A DNA stretch of 58,388 nucleotides from Faecalibacillus faecis (GCF_003024675.1 NZ_PYLP01000015.1:1-58388); one strand, 5' to 3'; numbered from the stretch's first letter, positions 41,991 to 51,070 are shown. A program made the numbers and translations. Notes: generated by a model from the letters alone, not told the origin.

Positions 41991-43067
41991 TTAGTCATTA
42001 CCAATAATTCTTAAATCTTTTGGATAACTATTTAAGACCTTACATCCATCTTTTGTAACGAGTACAAGATCTTCGATTCGAACTCCAAATTCACCTTGTA
42101 AATAAACACCTGGTTCAATAGAGAAAGTCATTCCTTCTTGAACTTCTAAATCAAAGTTTTGTGAAACATCACACCATTCATGAACGTCACGTCCAATGAA
42201 ATGTCCTAAACGGTGGTTAAATTCAACCGTATAACCACCTTCAGCAATGATATCTCTAGCACATTTATCAATATCACAAAGTCTAACACCTGGTTTAATC
42301 ATTGCTTCTGCTGCTTTTTGTGCTTTTAAAACAAGTTCATAAACTGTTTTTTGTTTTGGTGATACTTCTTTATAGAAAACAGTTCTTGTCATATCACTAC
42401 AATAACCTTTATACAATCCACCAATATCAATAACAATACTGTCACCAGCTTTTAAACGGCTATCATCTCCACTGTGATGATTATCCGCTCCATTTTTACC
42501 ATAGGCAACAATTGGTTCAAAGGAATTTCCTACACAACCATGTTTTTGATAAATTCCTTCAAGTTGTTTAGAAACTTCTTCTTCTGTTAAATTACCTTTA
42601 GCACAAATATTAATGACTTCATCGACAACTAAATCATTAATTTTTGAAGCTTCTATCATGAGTTGTTGTTCTTTTTCATCTTTGATCATTCTCACACGAT
42701 CAACACATTCAGATCCTAATTCAAAATGACATTCATCTACTAAATTCATTAAAGGAATTAAGAATCTTGCTGGAAAGTTTTTGTCGATTCCAATAGAACA
42801 TGCTCCATCAAATTCATCTGCAAGTAATTGAAGATAATTATCTGTATCACTATACCATACTTGTTCAATATCAAGTTCATGATCTAAATAAAATAAATTG
42901 TTCATAAATAATTTATGATGTCCATCACTTGATAAAAGAAGTAAATACATTCTTTCACCTGGATTATTTTTATAATTGATTAAATAATCAATTGATGATG
43001 GATCATTAATAATTAAATGTGTTAATTGTCTTTTTTGCATTTCTTTAAGTACTTTTTCTAATCTCAT
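41991..43067 (-). CDS. M24-family Xaa-Pro peptidase
   Basis: 358 residues, creatinase/prolidase fold. After an N-terminal domain the pita-bread domain shows all metal ligands: DIGGLYKGYCSDMTRT (two Asp), GHFIGRDVHEW (His), SIEPGVYL (Glu) and GVRIEDLVLV (Glu). It removes N-terminal residues before proline or cleaves X-Pro dipeptides (PepP/PepQ). GGGGAT precedes ATG 43067. Single gene. Confidence 0.93.
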   Translation of the reverse strand: MRLEKVLKEMQKRQLTHLIINDPSSIDYLINYKNNPGERMYLLLLSSDGHHKLFMNNLFYLDHELDIEQVWYSDTDNYLQLLADEFDGACSIGIDKNFPARFLIPLMNLVDECHFELGSECVDRVRMIKDEKEQQLMIEASKINDLVVDEVINICAKGNLTEEEVSKQLEGIYQKHGCVGNSFEPIVAYGKNGADNHHSGDDSRLKAGDSIVIDIGGLYKGYCSDMTRTVFYKEVSPKQKTVYELVLKAQKAAEAMIKPGVRLCDIDKCARDIIAEGGYTVEFNHRLGHFIGRDVHEWCDVSQNFDLEVQEGMTFSIEPGVYLQGEFGVRIEDLVLVTKDGCKVLNSYPKDLRIIGND

Positions 43068-43180
43068 CTCTTTATCCCCCTACTGATAACTATTTTAATA
43101 CGATTATTTAAAAAATTAAAGCAATTTAATCACATTTGTTTCAATGCCTAAAAAGCATTAAAAACATAAATTATAAGTAT

Positions 43181-43209
43181 TAGACATTATAAAAATTTCT
43201 TTATACAAT
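43181..43209 (+). promoter_or_regulatory. Promoter of the MFS transporter at 43234
   Basis: -35 TAGACA (43181-43186), 17 bases, -10 TACAAT (43204-43209), then AGGAGG before the ATG. Confidence 0.65.
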
Positions 43210-43233
43210 GGAATCAGAAAAGGAGGACACATT

Positions 43234-44427
43234 ATGAAAAAACATTGGTCCGTTTTAATTTGTTGCTGTGGTTTAGCTGCAGCATCGATTGGTATTTCAA
43301 TTAATTCGTCAGGTGTTTTTTATACACCTGTTTCAAAAAGTTTACATATGTTAAGAGGTACATTTTCAATGCATATGACACTTTTTTCGCTAGCAACTGC
43401 TATCATGTCATTATTTGTACCAAAACTATATCAAAAATTTTCTTTTAAAAAGATTCTAACAATCAGTGTAATTGTTGCTGTTGTTTCAACTGCCGCTATG
43501 GCACTAGGAAAAAATGCCATCTCTTTCTATATTTTAGGAATAATTCGTGGAATGTCGACAAGTCTTTTTTCTATTGTACCAATTACTATGATTATCAATG
43601 GTTGGTTTGAAAAAAAACACGGTCTCGCTACAAGTATTGCCTTTGGTTTTAGTGGTCTAGGTGGAACTCTTTGTTCTCCGGTTTTATCAAGTATTATTAG
43701 TTCTTTTAATTGGCAAATGGGATATCTATTAAAAGCGGTTATTCTTTTACTTTTATGTTTACCAGCTGTTCTTTATCCATTTTCTATGAACGCTAAAGAT
43801 GAGGGATTGCTTCCTTATGGTTATCAAGAAAAGCAAGAAACAGCCCAAAATCAAACAACATCTTCATTCCATTTTATGTCCGTTTCTTTTATTTCTTTCT
43901 TCATTTTTGGTATGTTGATTAGTTGTATTACAAGTGTGACTCAACATTTACCAGGTTATGGTGAATCTTTAGGCTTTCCGTTAACTTCTTGTGCGATTTT
44001 ATTATCTTCAGGAATGATGGGTAATATTGTTTCTAAATTAGTTATTGGAAGTTTAAGCGATCATTTTGGTGAAATAAAAGCCACATTAATGATGATTACA
44101 GTGAATATTTTAGGAATTGTCTTATTAATAATTGGGCGTTCTATGACACTTCTTATTATTGGTGCTTTCTTATTTGGTTCATGTTATTCTTTAGGAGCTG
44201 TTGCTGTTCCTTTACTTACCAAATATTTCTTTAAGACTAAAAATTATGCAAGGGCATTTCCAACGATTTCTTTTGCTTCTAATGTTGGGGCTGCCATTTC
44301 ATTATCAATGGTTGGTTATATTTATGATTTCTTTGGTTCTTATATTTATGCCTTTATCATCGCTCTTGTTATGATCTTTGTAAGTATTCTTTTATTAATG
44401 ATTACAACAAAAACCAAGGAAAATTAA
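43234..44427 (+). CDS. MFS transporter
   Basis: 397 residues, twelve hydrophobic segments. The N-terminus (GISINSSGVFYTPVSKSLHM) and the loop after helix 2 resemble the monocarboxylate/OFA-type branch of the major facilitator superfamily. IIRGMSTSLFSIVPITMIIN and FSGLGGTLCSP are the helix 4-5 motifs. An anion such as an organic acid is a reasonable guess but not shown. AGGAGG precedes ATG 43234. It ends four bases inside the convergent MBL gene. Confidence 0.85.
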   Translation: MKKHWSVLICCCGLAAASIGISINSSGVFYTPVSKSLHMLRGTFSMHMTLFSLATAIMSLFVPKLYQKFSFKKILTISVIVAVVSTAAMALGKNAISFYILGIIRGMSTSLFSIVPITMIINGWFEKKHGLATSIAFGFSGLGGTLCSPVLSSIISSFNWQMGYLLKAVILLLLCLPAVLYPFSMNAKDEGLLPYGYQEKQETAQNQTTSSFHFMSVSFISFFIFGMLISCITSVTQHLPGYGESLGFPLTSCAILLSSGMMGNIVSKLVIGSLSDHFGEIKATLMMITVNILGIVLLIIGRSMTLLIIGAFLFGSCYSLGAVAVPLLTKYFFKTKNYARAFPTISFASNVGAAISLSMVGYIYDFFGSYIYAFIIALVMIFVSILLLMITTKTKEN

Positions 44428-44442
44428 TTCCTTGGTTTTTTA
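44408..44442. terminator. Bidirectional terminator between MFS and MBL genes
   Basis: AAAAACCAAGGAA/TTCCTTGGTTTTT stem spanning the two convergent stop codons; works in both directions. Confidence 0.88.
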
Positions 44443-45023
44443 AATACAATCGTTTGTCCTTTTGTTTCTTTATGAACTTCTAAATAATCATCAACATAAA
44501 CAATATTTGATGATTTTTGAATAAATTCTTCATTAGTTGATAATACATCATAACCAAATTCATGACTACGATAATGCATTGGTATGACAATACGTGGTTG
44601 AATACGTTCAATATATTTTAAAGCTTCTTTGGTATCAATTGTATAATACCCGCCGATAGGAATCATCAAGACATCACAGTTTTTAAGCTTTGAAACATCA
44701 TCCATCATACAACCTATATCTCCCATATGAACAATCTTCATATCTTCAAATTCAACAATATGAATCGTATTTTTACCACGACGACTTCCTTGATGATGAT
44801 CATGATACGTTTCAATACATGTTACTTTAAAATCTTTAGCTGTTGTTTCAACACAATTTCTTGCATTATGATCTTCATGTTCATGAGAACATAATACGAG
44901 ATTTGCCTTCAATTTTAAAGGATTTAATCCCGGAACTGAATTTGCTTGATAAGGATCAAAAATAATTGTTCCATCTTTTCCTGTTATTTCAAAACATGAA
45001 TGTCCATGCCAAATAATTTTCAT
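44424..45023 (-). CDS. MBL-fold metal-dependent hydrolase (UlaG/YtkL-like)
   Basis: 200 residues from ATG 45023, seven bases after AAGGAG (the frame extends to 45041). Metallo-beta-lactamase fold: IWHGHSCFEI at the N-terminus, the zinc motif CSHEHEDHNA (HxHxDH), HMGDIG and VIPMHYRS. It is related to UlaG, the L-ascorbate-6-phosphate lactonase, and to the UPF0173 hydrolases. It lies four bases downstream of the EIIB-ROK fusion and is probably co-transcribed, which favours a sugar-phosphate or lactone substrate. Confidence 0.88.
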   Translation of the reverse strand: MKIIWHGHSCFEITGKDGTIIFDPYQANSVPGLNPLKLKANLVLCSHEHEDHNARNCVETTAKDFKVTCIETYHDHHQGSRRGKNTIHIVEFEDMKIVHMGDIGCMMDDVSKLKNCDVLMIPIGGYYTIDTKEALKYIERIQPRIVIPMHYRSHEFGYDVLSTNEEFIQKSSNIVYVDDYLEVHKETKGQTIVFKKPRN

Positions 45024-45027
45024 TTTC

Positions 45028-46434
45028 TTACTCCTTTGCACTTAAAATCATAGTTCCTAATAATATATATTCTAAAATATTTTCCACTTTAATAATCTTT
45101 GGATACACTTTTAAAGAGTATTGACTCAATGATTTTTTTATTTCATCACTAACATCTTGACTATCTAAAATCAAGTCACTATAAACAACTATTGCCTCTG
45201 GTGATACAACCGCTATAATACTCATGATATTTTTAGTAACCAATTCTAAAGTTCCTTCTGGAGTATTAGCAAGATTTAAATAACTATCCGAAAGCTTTAA
45301 AGGTAACAGTGCTACTTCACCTGCAAGGTGATCCATTCCCCTTACGAGTTGTCCATTTACAACAATCCCACTTCCAGCCATACGTCCAATCGGTTGAAAT
45401 AAAAAAGCAAGTGATTTATATTCATTTTGTGAAGCATAATAACCAACAACCGCGGCATTAACATCATTAATTAAATAAATTTCTTTTTCATATCTTTTTT
45501 CTAAGCGTTCTTTTAATTGATGATTACCACCTTCTATAATCCCTGAATAAACATTTCCTTCAACCATAACACCCGGTAAAGCAATAGAAATCACATCAAT
45601 CATTTCATTTTGTAAAACAACTGTATCCAAAGCATCCAATACATCTTGAAGTTTAATATTACTTTTAATAATATTACTATCTAAGACAATATCTTGATGT
45701 GAATTATATAAACGATAAGAAATATGACTATTTTCACCATTAGCGTTAATAGATACCGCTAAAACATTTTTATTTGTCTTTATTTCCATCATTGAAGCTA
45801 ATGGTTCAACATAACCATTATATTTATTTTCTTTATGTTTTAAAGATTCTTCTACAAAAGTAATCAACGCCCCAACATTATAGGAAGCAAATATTTGTGT
45901 TGGTATTTTTAAAACAAGTTTATTTTTAAAGACTTTTTCAACTTGTAATTTAACATAAGATACCTGTGGTGCAAGTAAAATCACATCATAATTTTGAGCA
46001 ACATTATATATTTTTTGATAAGAAGTAGCAGCTACTTCCATATTTAAATTTAATACTTTAATACCATTTTTTATTTTATCTGCAAAAAAGGCTGTTGTCA
46101 TTCCACCACTACAACATAGTAAAAGTCGACAGATCGGTTGATCTATCATTTTTTTAATACATTGATCCATTTCTTCAAACAAAGAAATGGCATGTTTAAG
46201 TGTTTTGAATTGAAAATGGAGATAAAAAGCCATTTCATCTGTTCTTTTATTCATTACACATAATTCAATAATACATTGTGGATTAAATGTTACATAACTA
46301 TAACAATATTCATTTTCTATAATAATTGCATCTGGATCTGTTTCACTTTGATGAAGATGATAATAATCTCTTTTTTGATTATTGATCCATTCTCTAAATA
46401 GAGAGGTTTGTATTTCTCTTAAAAAATCATCCAT
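45028..46434 (-). CDS. PTS EIIB (lactose/cellobiose type) - ROK fusion protein
   Basis: 468 residues in three parts. Residues 1-100 are a soluble domain I cannot name (IIIENEYCYSYVTFNPQ, FYLHFQFKTLKHAISLFEEM). Residues 102-198 are an EIIB domain of the lactose/cellobiose family: LLLCCSGGMTT, with Cys108 at the phosphorylation position, then DVILLAPQVSY. Residues 225-460 follow the ROK fold: ISIALPGVM, LINDVNAAVVGYY (catalytic Asp kept) and HLAGEVALLPL. The N-terminal DxGGT phosphate loop reads SINANG, and the ROK zinc cysteines are absent, so kinase activity is doubtful. It may be a sensor whose EIIB is phosphorylated by the PTS. GGTGGG precedes ATG 46434. Confidence 0.8.
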   Translation of the reverse strand: MDDFLREIQTSLFREWINNQKRDYYHLHQSETDPDAIIIENEYCYSYVTFNPQCIIELCVMNKRTDEMAFYLHFQFKTLKHAISLFEEMDQCIKKMIDQPICRLLLCCSGGMTTAFFADKIKNGIKVLNLNMEVAATSYQKIYNVAQNYDVILLAPQVSYVKLQVEKVFKNKLVLKIPTQIFASYNVGALITFVEESLKHKENKYNGYVEPLASMMEIKTNKNVLAVSINANGENSHISYRLYNSHQDIVLDSNIIKSNIKLQDVLDALDTVVLQNEMIDVISIALPGVMVEGNVYSGIIEGGNHQLKERLEKRYEKEIYLINDVNAAVVGYYASQNEYKSLAFLFQPIGRMAGSGIVVNGQLVRGMDHLAGEVALLPLKLSDSYLNLANTPEGTLELVTKNIMSIIAVVSPEAIVVYSDLILDSQDVSDEIKKSLSQYSLKVYPKIIKVENILEYILLGTMILSAKE

Positions 46435-46455
46435 TTCAATCCCACCTTTATCATT

Positions 46456-46484
46456 ATTTTAACACAATAGCGCGAACCATTGAA
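46456..46484 (-). promoter_or_regulatory. Promoter of the EIIB-ROK / MBL operon
   Basis: Minus-strand -35 TTCAAT (46484-46479), 17 bases, -10 TAAAAT (46461-46456) with an extended TGT before it. Confidence 0.6.
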
Positions 46485-46510
46485 AGCTCTTACACAATTA
46501 GAAAAAATAA

Positions 46511-46547
46511 TTAAAAAAATCCAACCATTATTTCTAACAGTTGAATT
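46511..46547 (-). terminator. Terminator after the nuclease remnant
   Basis: AAT-CAAC/GTTG-ATT hairpin (46547-46518) with a seven-T run on the minus strand. Confidence 0.55.
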
Positions 46548-46555
46548 CTTTTTTT

Positions 46556-46917
46556 CTAATGAATAATTCTTAAAACATCTTCTTCACTTGTAATATCAAA
46601 TATATTACGCGTTAATACATTTAATTTTTCAAGTGATGCATTTGTAAGTTATTCTTCTAAACGACTTGAAACAGCTCCTAATTTAATGACTAATTGTTCT
46701 TTTAATGTATTTCTCTTTTCTTCTAGTTTTCCTTCACTTCTAAATCCTTCTGCCATTCTTTCCATTCCTTCACACATATCGATTTCATCTCTTTCTGGTA
46801 AGTCTTTGATTAAATCTAAATTTCCTGTAATAATTGCTGCATAAATAAAGTTATTTCTATTCATCTTTGTTCTTCGATGCAACTTATCATAGTTTCCCTT
46901 ATACATGTCCATAAATT
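46556..46917 (-). pseudogene. C-terminal remnant of an Rpn/PD-(D/E)XK-type nuclease (transposase-like)
   Basis: The frame reads MDMYKGNYDKLHRRTKMNRN, IYAAIITGNLDLIKDLPERD, then the coiled MCEGMERMAEGFRSEGKLEEK and LKEQLVIKLGAVSSRLEE. A TAA at 46649-46651 follows, but the same frame continues as LTNASLEKLNVLTRNIFDIT and SEEDVLRIIH to a TAG at 46556. This is the tail of the Rpn/DUF4351-like recombination-promoting nuclease family. The nuclease core is missing. Its left (5') end abuts a truncated pilM. Confidence 0.65.
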
Positions 46918-47784
46918 TCCTACCATGAGATATTGATGAATAGGAAATCCATTATTACTATCACATGTATAATTTTTAGGTTCAAATTGTGATGTTTTTA
47001 TATCTAGATTTGCTGAAATAGTAGACATAAGTAAATCTTCCTCATATTTTTCTAATCCAGCAAAATAGACTTGAGATAATTGTTGGTCTTTATAAGTCCC
47101 TTTAGTAAATTGTAATAATTTAGTAAGAGAATTGGATAATTCTGTAATAAAAGCAACTGTTCCTCGATCAGAGAAAACACGTGTTCTGTTGGTAATTTCA
47201 TATTGTCCATTGATAAATAAATAATGGTTGACATCTTGACCATTGATTGCTGTTAAGATGTATGATTGATTCTTTAACTTATCAATAGATTCTGTAAGTT
47301 TAATTACAGAATTTGTTAGAATATCAATAGAAGAAATAGAAATACCCATCTCTTTAAATAAATCAATATAAGGCTTTAAAAACTCTCTTTCTAAAGACGC
47401 ACATAAGACAAGTTGACCTTCTTTATCTTCAACTTTTTCTTTTAAAATCGTATAGTCATAAAGTAAATCTTCATATTGACTTTGTACATCAACAAATTCA
47501 TCTTGTACAAATTGAATCATTTGACGATGATTTGCTTTTGGTAACATGGTACACTTAACTAAAATTTGTCCACTATCAACAACCAGTCTTACAGAATCAA
47601 TATGTTCTTTCTTTAATTCTAAAAGAATATCTCTAATAGGTTAATCATCTAGAATCTTTCCATCTACCATCGTTCCTTCAATAAAGGCATATTCTCTAAA
47701 AGAAGAAATATGAATTTGGCTTTTTGAAACATTTCCTTGTATCATTTGTAATCCACTTGTTGATAAAAATACAACTGTATCCAT
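46918..47784 (-). pseudogene. pilM: pilM-like type IV pilus assembly gene, broken
   Basis: It starts well (AGGAGGAAGATT, ATG 47784) with MDTVVFLSTSGLQMIQGNVS, the actin-like PilM start. An in-frame TAA lies at 47643-47641 after 47 codons. The same frame then continues for about 240 codons (LPKANHRQMIQFVQDEF; ISISSIDILTNSVIKL; GQDVNHYLFINGQYEITNRT) as an ASKH-fold PilM/PilN-like protein. Near 46918 it loses its own C-terminus and runs into the nuclease remnant. Both the nonsense codon and the truncation make it a pseudogene. Confidence 0.75.
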
Positions 47785-47794
47785 AATCTTCCTC

Positions 47795-48978
47795 CTACAT
47801 ATTTCCTACATTGTTGTACAATGTATAAATTGGTAATAATACTGAAATAATGATTAAACAAATAACCAACGCTAAAAAAATAATCATAATTGGTTGAATC
47901 AAAGTAACCATTCGTTCAGATGCTTGTTCAGCTCCAAAATCAAAATCATCAGCAGGATTTGTAAGCATTGTTTCTAGGCGCCCACTTTCCTCACCAACAT
48001 AAATACTACTTGTCAGCTTCACATCAAAACCTTCGATATCTTTTAAAGATTGAGAAAGGGTTTCCCCATTTCAAATCTTTTTAATAGCACTATCAAATTG
48101 TGATTCAATATAAACATTTCCAATGGTTGTCTTTGCAATATTTAACGCATTAACAATAGACATCCCATTTGTATATAAAGAACATAATATTCTAGCAAAA
48201 CGACTTGTATAAATCGTTATCATAAGTTTACCAAATAATGGCGTTTTGTTTTTAAGTTTATCTACTTTAAATCTTACTTTCTTTATTTTCAAAGCAGCCA
48301 TAAAACCAACAATAAGAAAAGCAAATATTAAAATAAGATAATACCAATAATCTTGGATAAAATGAGAAATACCAATATTAATTTGTGTAATTAAAGGCAA
48401 ATCAACATTTTTAAAAATATCAAAAAATGAAGGTAATACCATTAAATAAACGATTAATAAAACAAGAATTGTGACAATAATTAAAATAATAGGATATGTC
48501 ATTGCTGACTTTTTCTTACCTTTAATACGATGATCTTTTGTATATTGATCAGCCATAATTAAAGCTGTCTTATCCATCGAACCAATAGCTTCTCCTGAAC
48601 GATACATTTGAATCATTAAATAAGGAAAAGCAACACCTTGAGCTTCCACAGCATACGACAAAGTATAGCCTTGTTATAGCTTTACATAAATATTTTCATA
48701 AATCTTTTTAATCTTTTTATTATCTTCACGTCTTACCATAATCGAAAACGTACGAATCAAAGATAAACCAGAAGCAAGAATGGTCCCAACTTCTCTTGAA
48801 TAATTTGCAAGCTCTTTATATTTTAAACGATATTGATTCATTGCTTGCTTTGTAATTCAACTAAATAAAGCCCCTGATCTTTCAATTTCCTAACAAGCTC
48901 ATTACGATCATCTGCATCCTTGGTTCCATTTTGAACCTTAGAAGCCATATCTTTCGCTACATATTTAAAAGTTGCCAC
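47795..48978 (-). pseudogene. pilC: pilC/gspF-like inner-membrane pilus gene, broken
   Basis: From GTG 48978 the frame reads VATFKYVAKDMASKVQNGTK and then ends after LVELQSKQ at a TGA near 48858. The next frame continues YKELANYSREVGTILASGLS, a GspF-type segment. In-frame stops follow at 48676-48674 (TAA before QGYTLSYAVEAQG) and 48073-48071 (TGA before NGETLSQSLKDIEG). The C-terminal part has the GspF signature VYVGEESGRLETML-like (IYVGEESGRLETML) and a final membrane helix. So one frameshift and two nonsense codons disable a platform protein of about 395 residues. Confidence 0.85.
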
Positions 48979-48990
48979 ATCCTCACCTTC

Positions 48991-49752
48991 TTACATCAAT
49001 AAATTTAAATACCAAGAAATAATCTCATAACCATAACATAAAGCTATAAATATTCCTATGGATAAATAAGGTCCAAAAGCAATATGCCCCTTTTTATCCA
49101 CTTTCTTCGTTAAAATCAAATAAATACAATAAATACCTGCTATTAAAATACCAATAAAAGCAGCTAATAAACTATATTTCCATCCTAGTGCAATCCCACT
49201 AGCAAACATCAATTTAATATCCCCTCCACCAAATGAATCTGGTATCACCAGATTCATTAAAAACATTGGTAGACTAATACAAAACATGCCAATAGTACTA
49301 TCCACTAAACTCATTTGTCTAACAAACATTAAAACAAGACAAACAAGAAACATAGCAATATTTAATCCATCAGGGATTATCATCGTGTCAAAATCAATCA
49401 TCGTAATCGCCAATAATATCATAGCTATTACAAACATCAATATCGTTTCATACTCAAAACCAAAACGATAAAAACAAAAAACACCACTCAACCCACCAAA
49501 GATTTCAATAAAAAAGCCTCTAACAGGTATTTTACTATGACAATAACGACATCTTCCCCTTAAAACCAAATAACTCACAACAGGAATCAAATCATACCAA
49601 GCTATTACTTTACCACAACTATCGCAATGACTTCTACCTGATACAAAATTCTCTCCACGGGGAACACGATCAATCACAACATTCATAAAACTAGCGACAC
49701 ACATACCTATCAAAAAACAATAGATAAAACACACCATCATAAGCAATTCCAT
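48991..49752 (-). CDS. pilD: Prepilin peptidase (type IV leader peptidase)
   Basis: 253 residues, about seven membrane helices, intact. The N-terminal zinc domain has GRSHCDSCGKVIAWYDLIP and GRCRYCHSKIP (four Cys). The two catalytic Asp are in ITMIDFDTMIIPD and FGGGDIKLM (GxGD). It cleaves the leader of prepilin-like proteins and methylates the new N-terminus. GGGGAT precedes ATG 49752. It is the only undamaged gene of the pilus cluster here; pilC and pilM downstream are broken, and no ATPase or pilin gene is visible. It may process pilins encoded elsewhere. Confidence 0.93.
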   Translation of the reverse strand: MELLMMVCFIYCFLIGMCVASFMNVVIDRVPRGENFVSGRSHCDSCGKVIAWYDLIPVVSYLVLRGRCRYCHSKIPVRGFFIEIFGGLSGVFCFYRFGFEYETILMFVIAMILLAITMIDFDTMIIPDGLNIAMFLVCLVLMFVRQMSLVDSTIGMFCISLPMFLMNLVIPDSFGGGDIKLMFASGIALGWKYSLLAAFIGILIAGIYCIYLILTKKVDKKGHIAFGPYLSIGIFIALCYGYEIISWYLNLLM

Positions 49753-49852
49753 AAAATCCCCCTATTTTGTGTCCATTATAACATTTTCATAGTACTTTTT
49801 AAACAATTCACATCATAATTCTACAAAGTCTAATTCTACAAAGTTGCAAAAA

Positions 49853-49876
49853 AAACATCCAATTTAATTGAATGTT
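49853..49876 (-). terminator. Terminator after the 49877 remnant
   Basis: AACAT-CAATT/AATTG-ATGTT hairpin with an eight-T run on the minus strand. The 100 bases between it and pilD hold no gene. Confidence 0.8.
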
Positions 49877-50085
49877 CTAATGTACATCGGTTATTTCTAC
49901 TTTTTTATTTTTATTAAGGAATGAAGTTATGTATTTACCATTTTCACTTTGCCAAGCAATCAAATAAGTGTCAGATTCCCTATCTTCATATGATCGCATA
50001 ACTGTAACATGTTTCAATCCTGTTTGTTTAATAACAGAACTATCCTTTAATTTATCATAGATTTGATCATAAGCATTATCAGATG
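49877..50085 (-). pseudogene. C-terminal fragment of an unidentified gene
   Basis: A start-less frame reads SSDNAYDQIYDKLKDSSVIK, then GLKHVTVMRSYEDRESDTYL and IAWQSENGKYITSF, ending in NKKVEITDVH at a TAG at 49877. A stop codon precedes it, so only the tail of a gene survives, and its own terminator is still present. I do not recognise the family. Between it and the DUF2178 remnant (50086-50284) I see no gene, only a terminator at 50224. Confidence 0.5.
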
Positions 50086-50223
50086 ATTTCTATTAAACTT
50101 AATACAAAAATCAGATTATCCGCGTAAATACGGTATTTAAGGACTATTCATCAATCAAAAAAGCAATTATTTTACCACGAATTTACCAGGATTGAATGAG
50201 CCTTGATATGACAGCAAAAGAAC

Positions 50224-50262
50224 AAGGGAGATTGCACAAAAGCGTGTACCTCCCTTTTCTTA
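50224..50262 (-). terminator. Terminator after the DUF2178 remnant
   Basis: AAGGGAG-T-CAC/GTG-A-CTCCCTT hairpin (about 50258-50224) on the minus strand, followed by mixed T-rich sequence. Confidence 0.5.
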
Positions 50263-50284
50263 TTATTTGTATGAACCTTTATTT

Positions 50285-50670
50285 CTACATTTTTTTCTCA
50301 AGCACACTACTGATAATGATTAAAATAATCGGCTGGATTGCAATGATACTTCCGACAATAATAGCTGGAATGATGTAGTCTAAACAAATAAATATAACTG
50401 TTGCCACCCCTAACAGTATTGTGTTAAACATATTTGTTATATTTCCCGCTTTTTCTTTGATTATGACATTCCGTTCGTCCATAACATTGATTTTGTAGTC
50501 TGCATCATTTTATCGTGCAAAATTTGAACATGAGAAACGCCAAAAACGACACTGAATAAAATAGCAAGTCCAAGATCTACCATTTTGGGAAAATCTATAA
50601 CCAAAATTATCATAATCAAAAACAACGAAACAATATAACCGATATACCAAATCTGACCCTTATTTTTCAT
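50285..50670 (-). pseudogene. DUF2178-like membrane protein, frameshifted
   Basis: ATG 50670 with GAGG upstream opens MKNKGQIWYIGYIVSLFLIM, then LILVIDFPK-type helices to HDKMMQ, where the frame runs off into a short tail (TKSMLWTNGMS). The next frame continues DYKINVMDERNVIIKEKAGN and two more helices to KKM at 50285. Joined, these give the standard four-helix DUF2178 protein that usually partners a small XRE regulator. One lost base near 50510-50520 explains it. Confidence 0.65.
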
Positions 50671-50872
50671 CTTCACTTTCCTCCTCATAGATAAAAATTT
50701 CTTCAATGCTCATTTGAAAGTACCTTGCAATTTTAAATGCCAATATAATAGAGGGATTATAACGTCCATTTTCTAAAGAACCTATTGTTTGACGAGATAC
50801 TTCAAGAGCAGAAGCTAAATCTTCTTGTTTAATTCCTCTTTGTTTCCGTAATTCTTCCAAACGATTTTTCAC
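50660..50872 (-). CDS. Small XRE-family HTH transcriptional regulator
   Basis: 70 residues, a bare Cro/CI helix-turn-helix: KNRLEELRKQRGIKQEDLAS, ALEVSRQTIGSLENGRYNPS, then FQMSIEEIFIYEEES. GTG 50872 lies six bases after AAGGAG. It overlaps the DUF2178 gene downstream, the usual companion in Firmicutes and often carried on mobile elements. The regulator itself is intact although its partner is frameshifted. Confidence 0.85.
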   Translation of the reverse strand: MKNRLEELRKQRGIKQEDLASALEVSRQTIGSLENGRYNPSIILAFKIARYFQMSIEEIFIYEEESEDEK

Positions 50873-50887
50873 AACATGCTCCTTTCT

Positions 50888-50913
50888 AAAAAAAAATGGA
50901 AAGTTTACTTTCC
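50888..50913 (-). terminator. Terminator or attenuator upstream of the XRE gene
   Basis: GGAAAGT/ACTTTCC hairpin (50913-50898) with a nine-T run on the minus strand, only about 15 bases before the XRE ribosome site. It may end transcripts from the remnant on its right. Confidence 0.65.
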
Positions 50914-51070
50914 TTTCATGCTTTGATGATACTCCTGTGAGCGCAAAATATCAAGTAAGCTTTCCATACAAATTTTGATTTTAATGTTTTAGTTACTGTT
51001 TTTATGACATATGAACACACTTATTCTTATTTCCTCTTGTTTGCTGTATCTTTTCGTAAGAGGAAAAAGG

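Noticed and set aside
46918-49752. A functional type IV pilus operon
   Set aside because: In-frame stops at 47641, 48071 and 48674 and a frameshift near 48858 rule this out unless they are sequencing errors.
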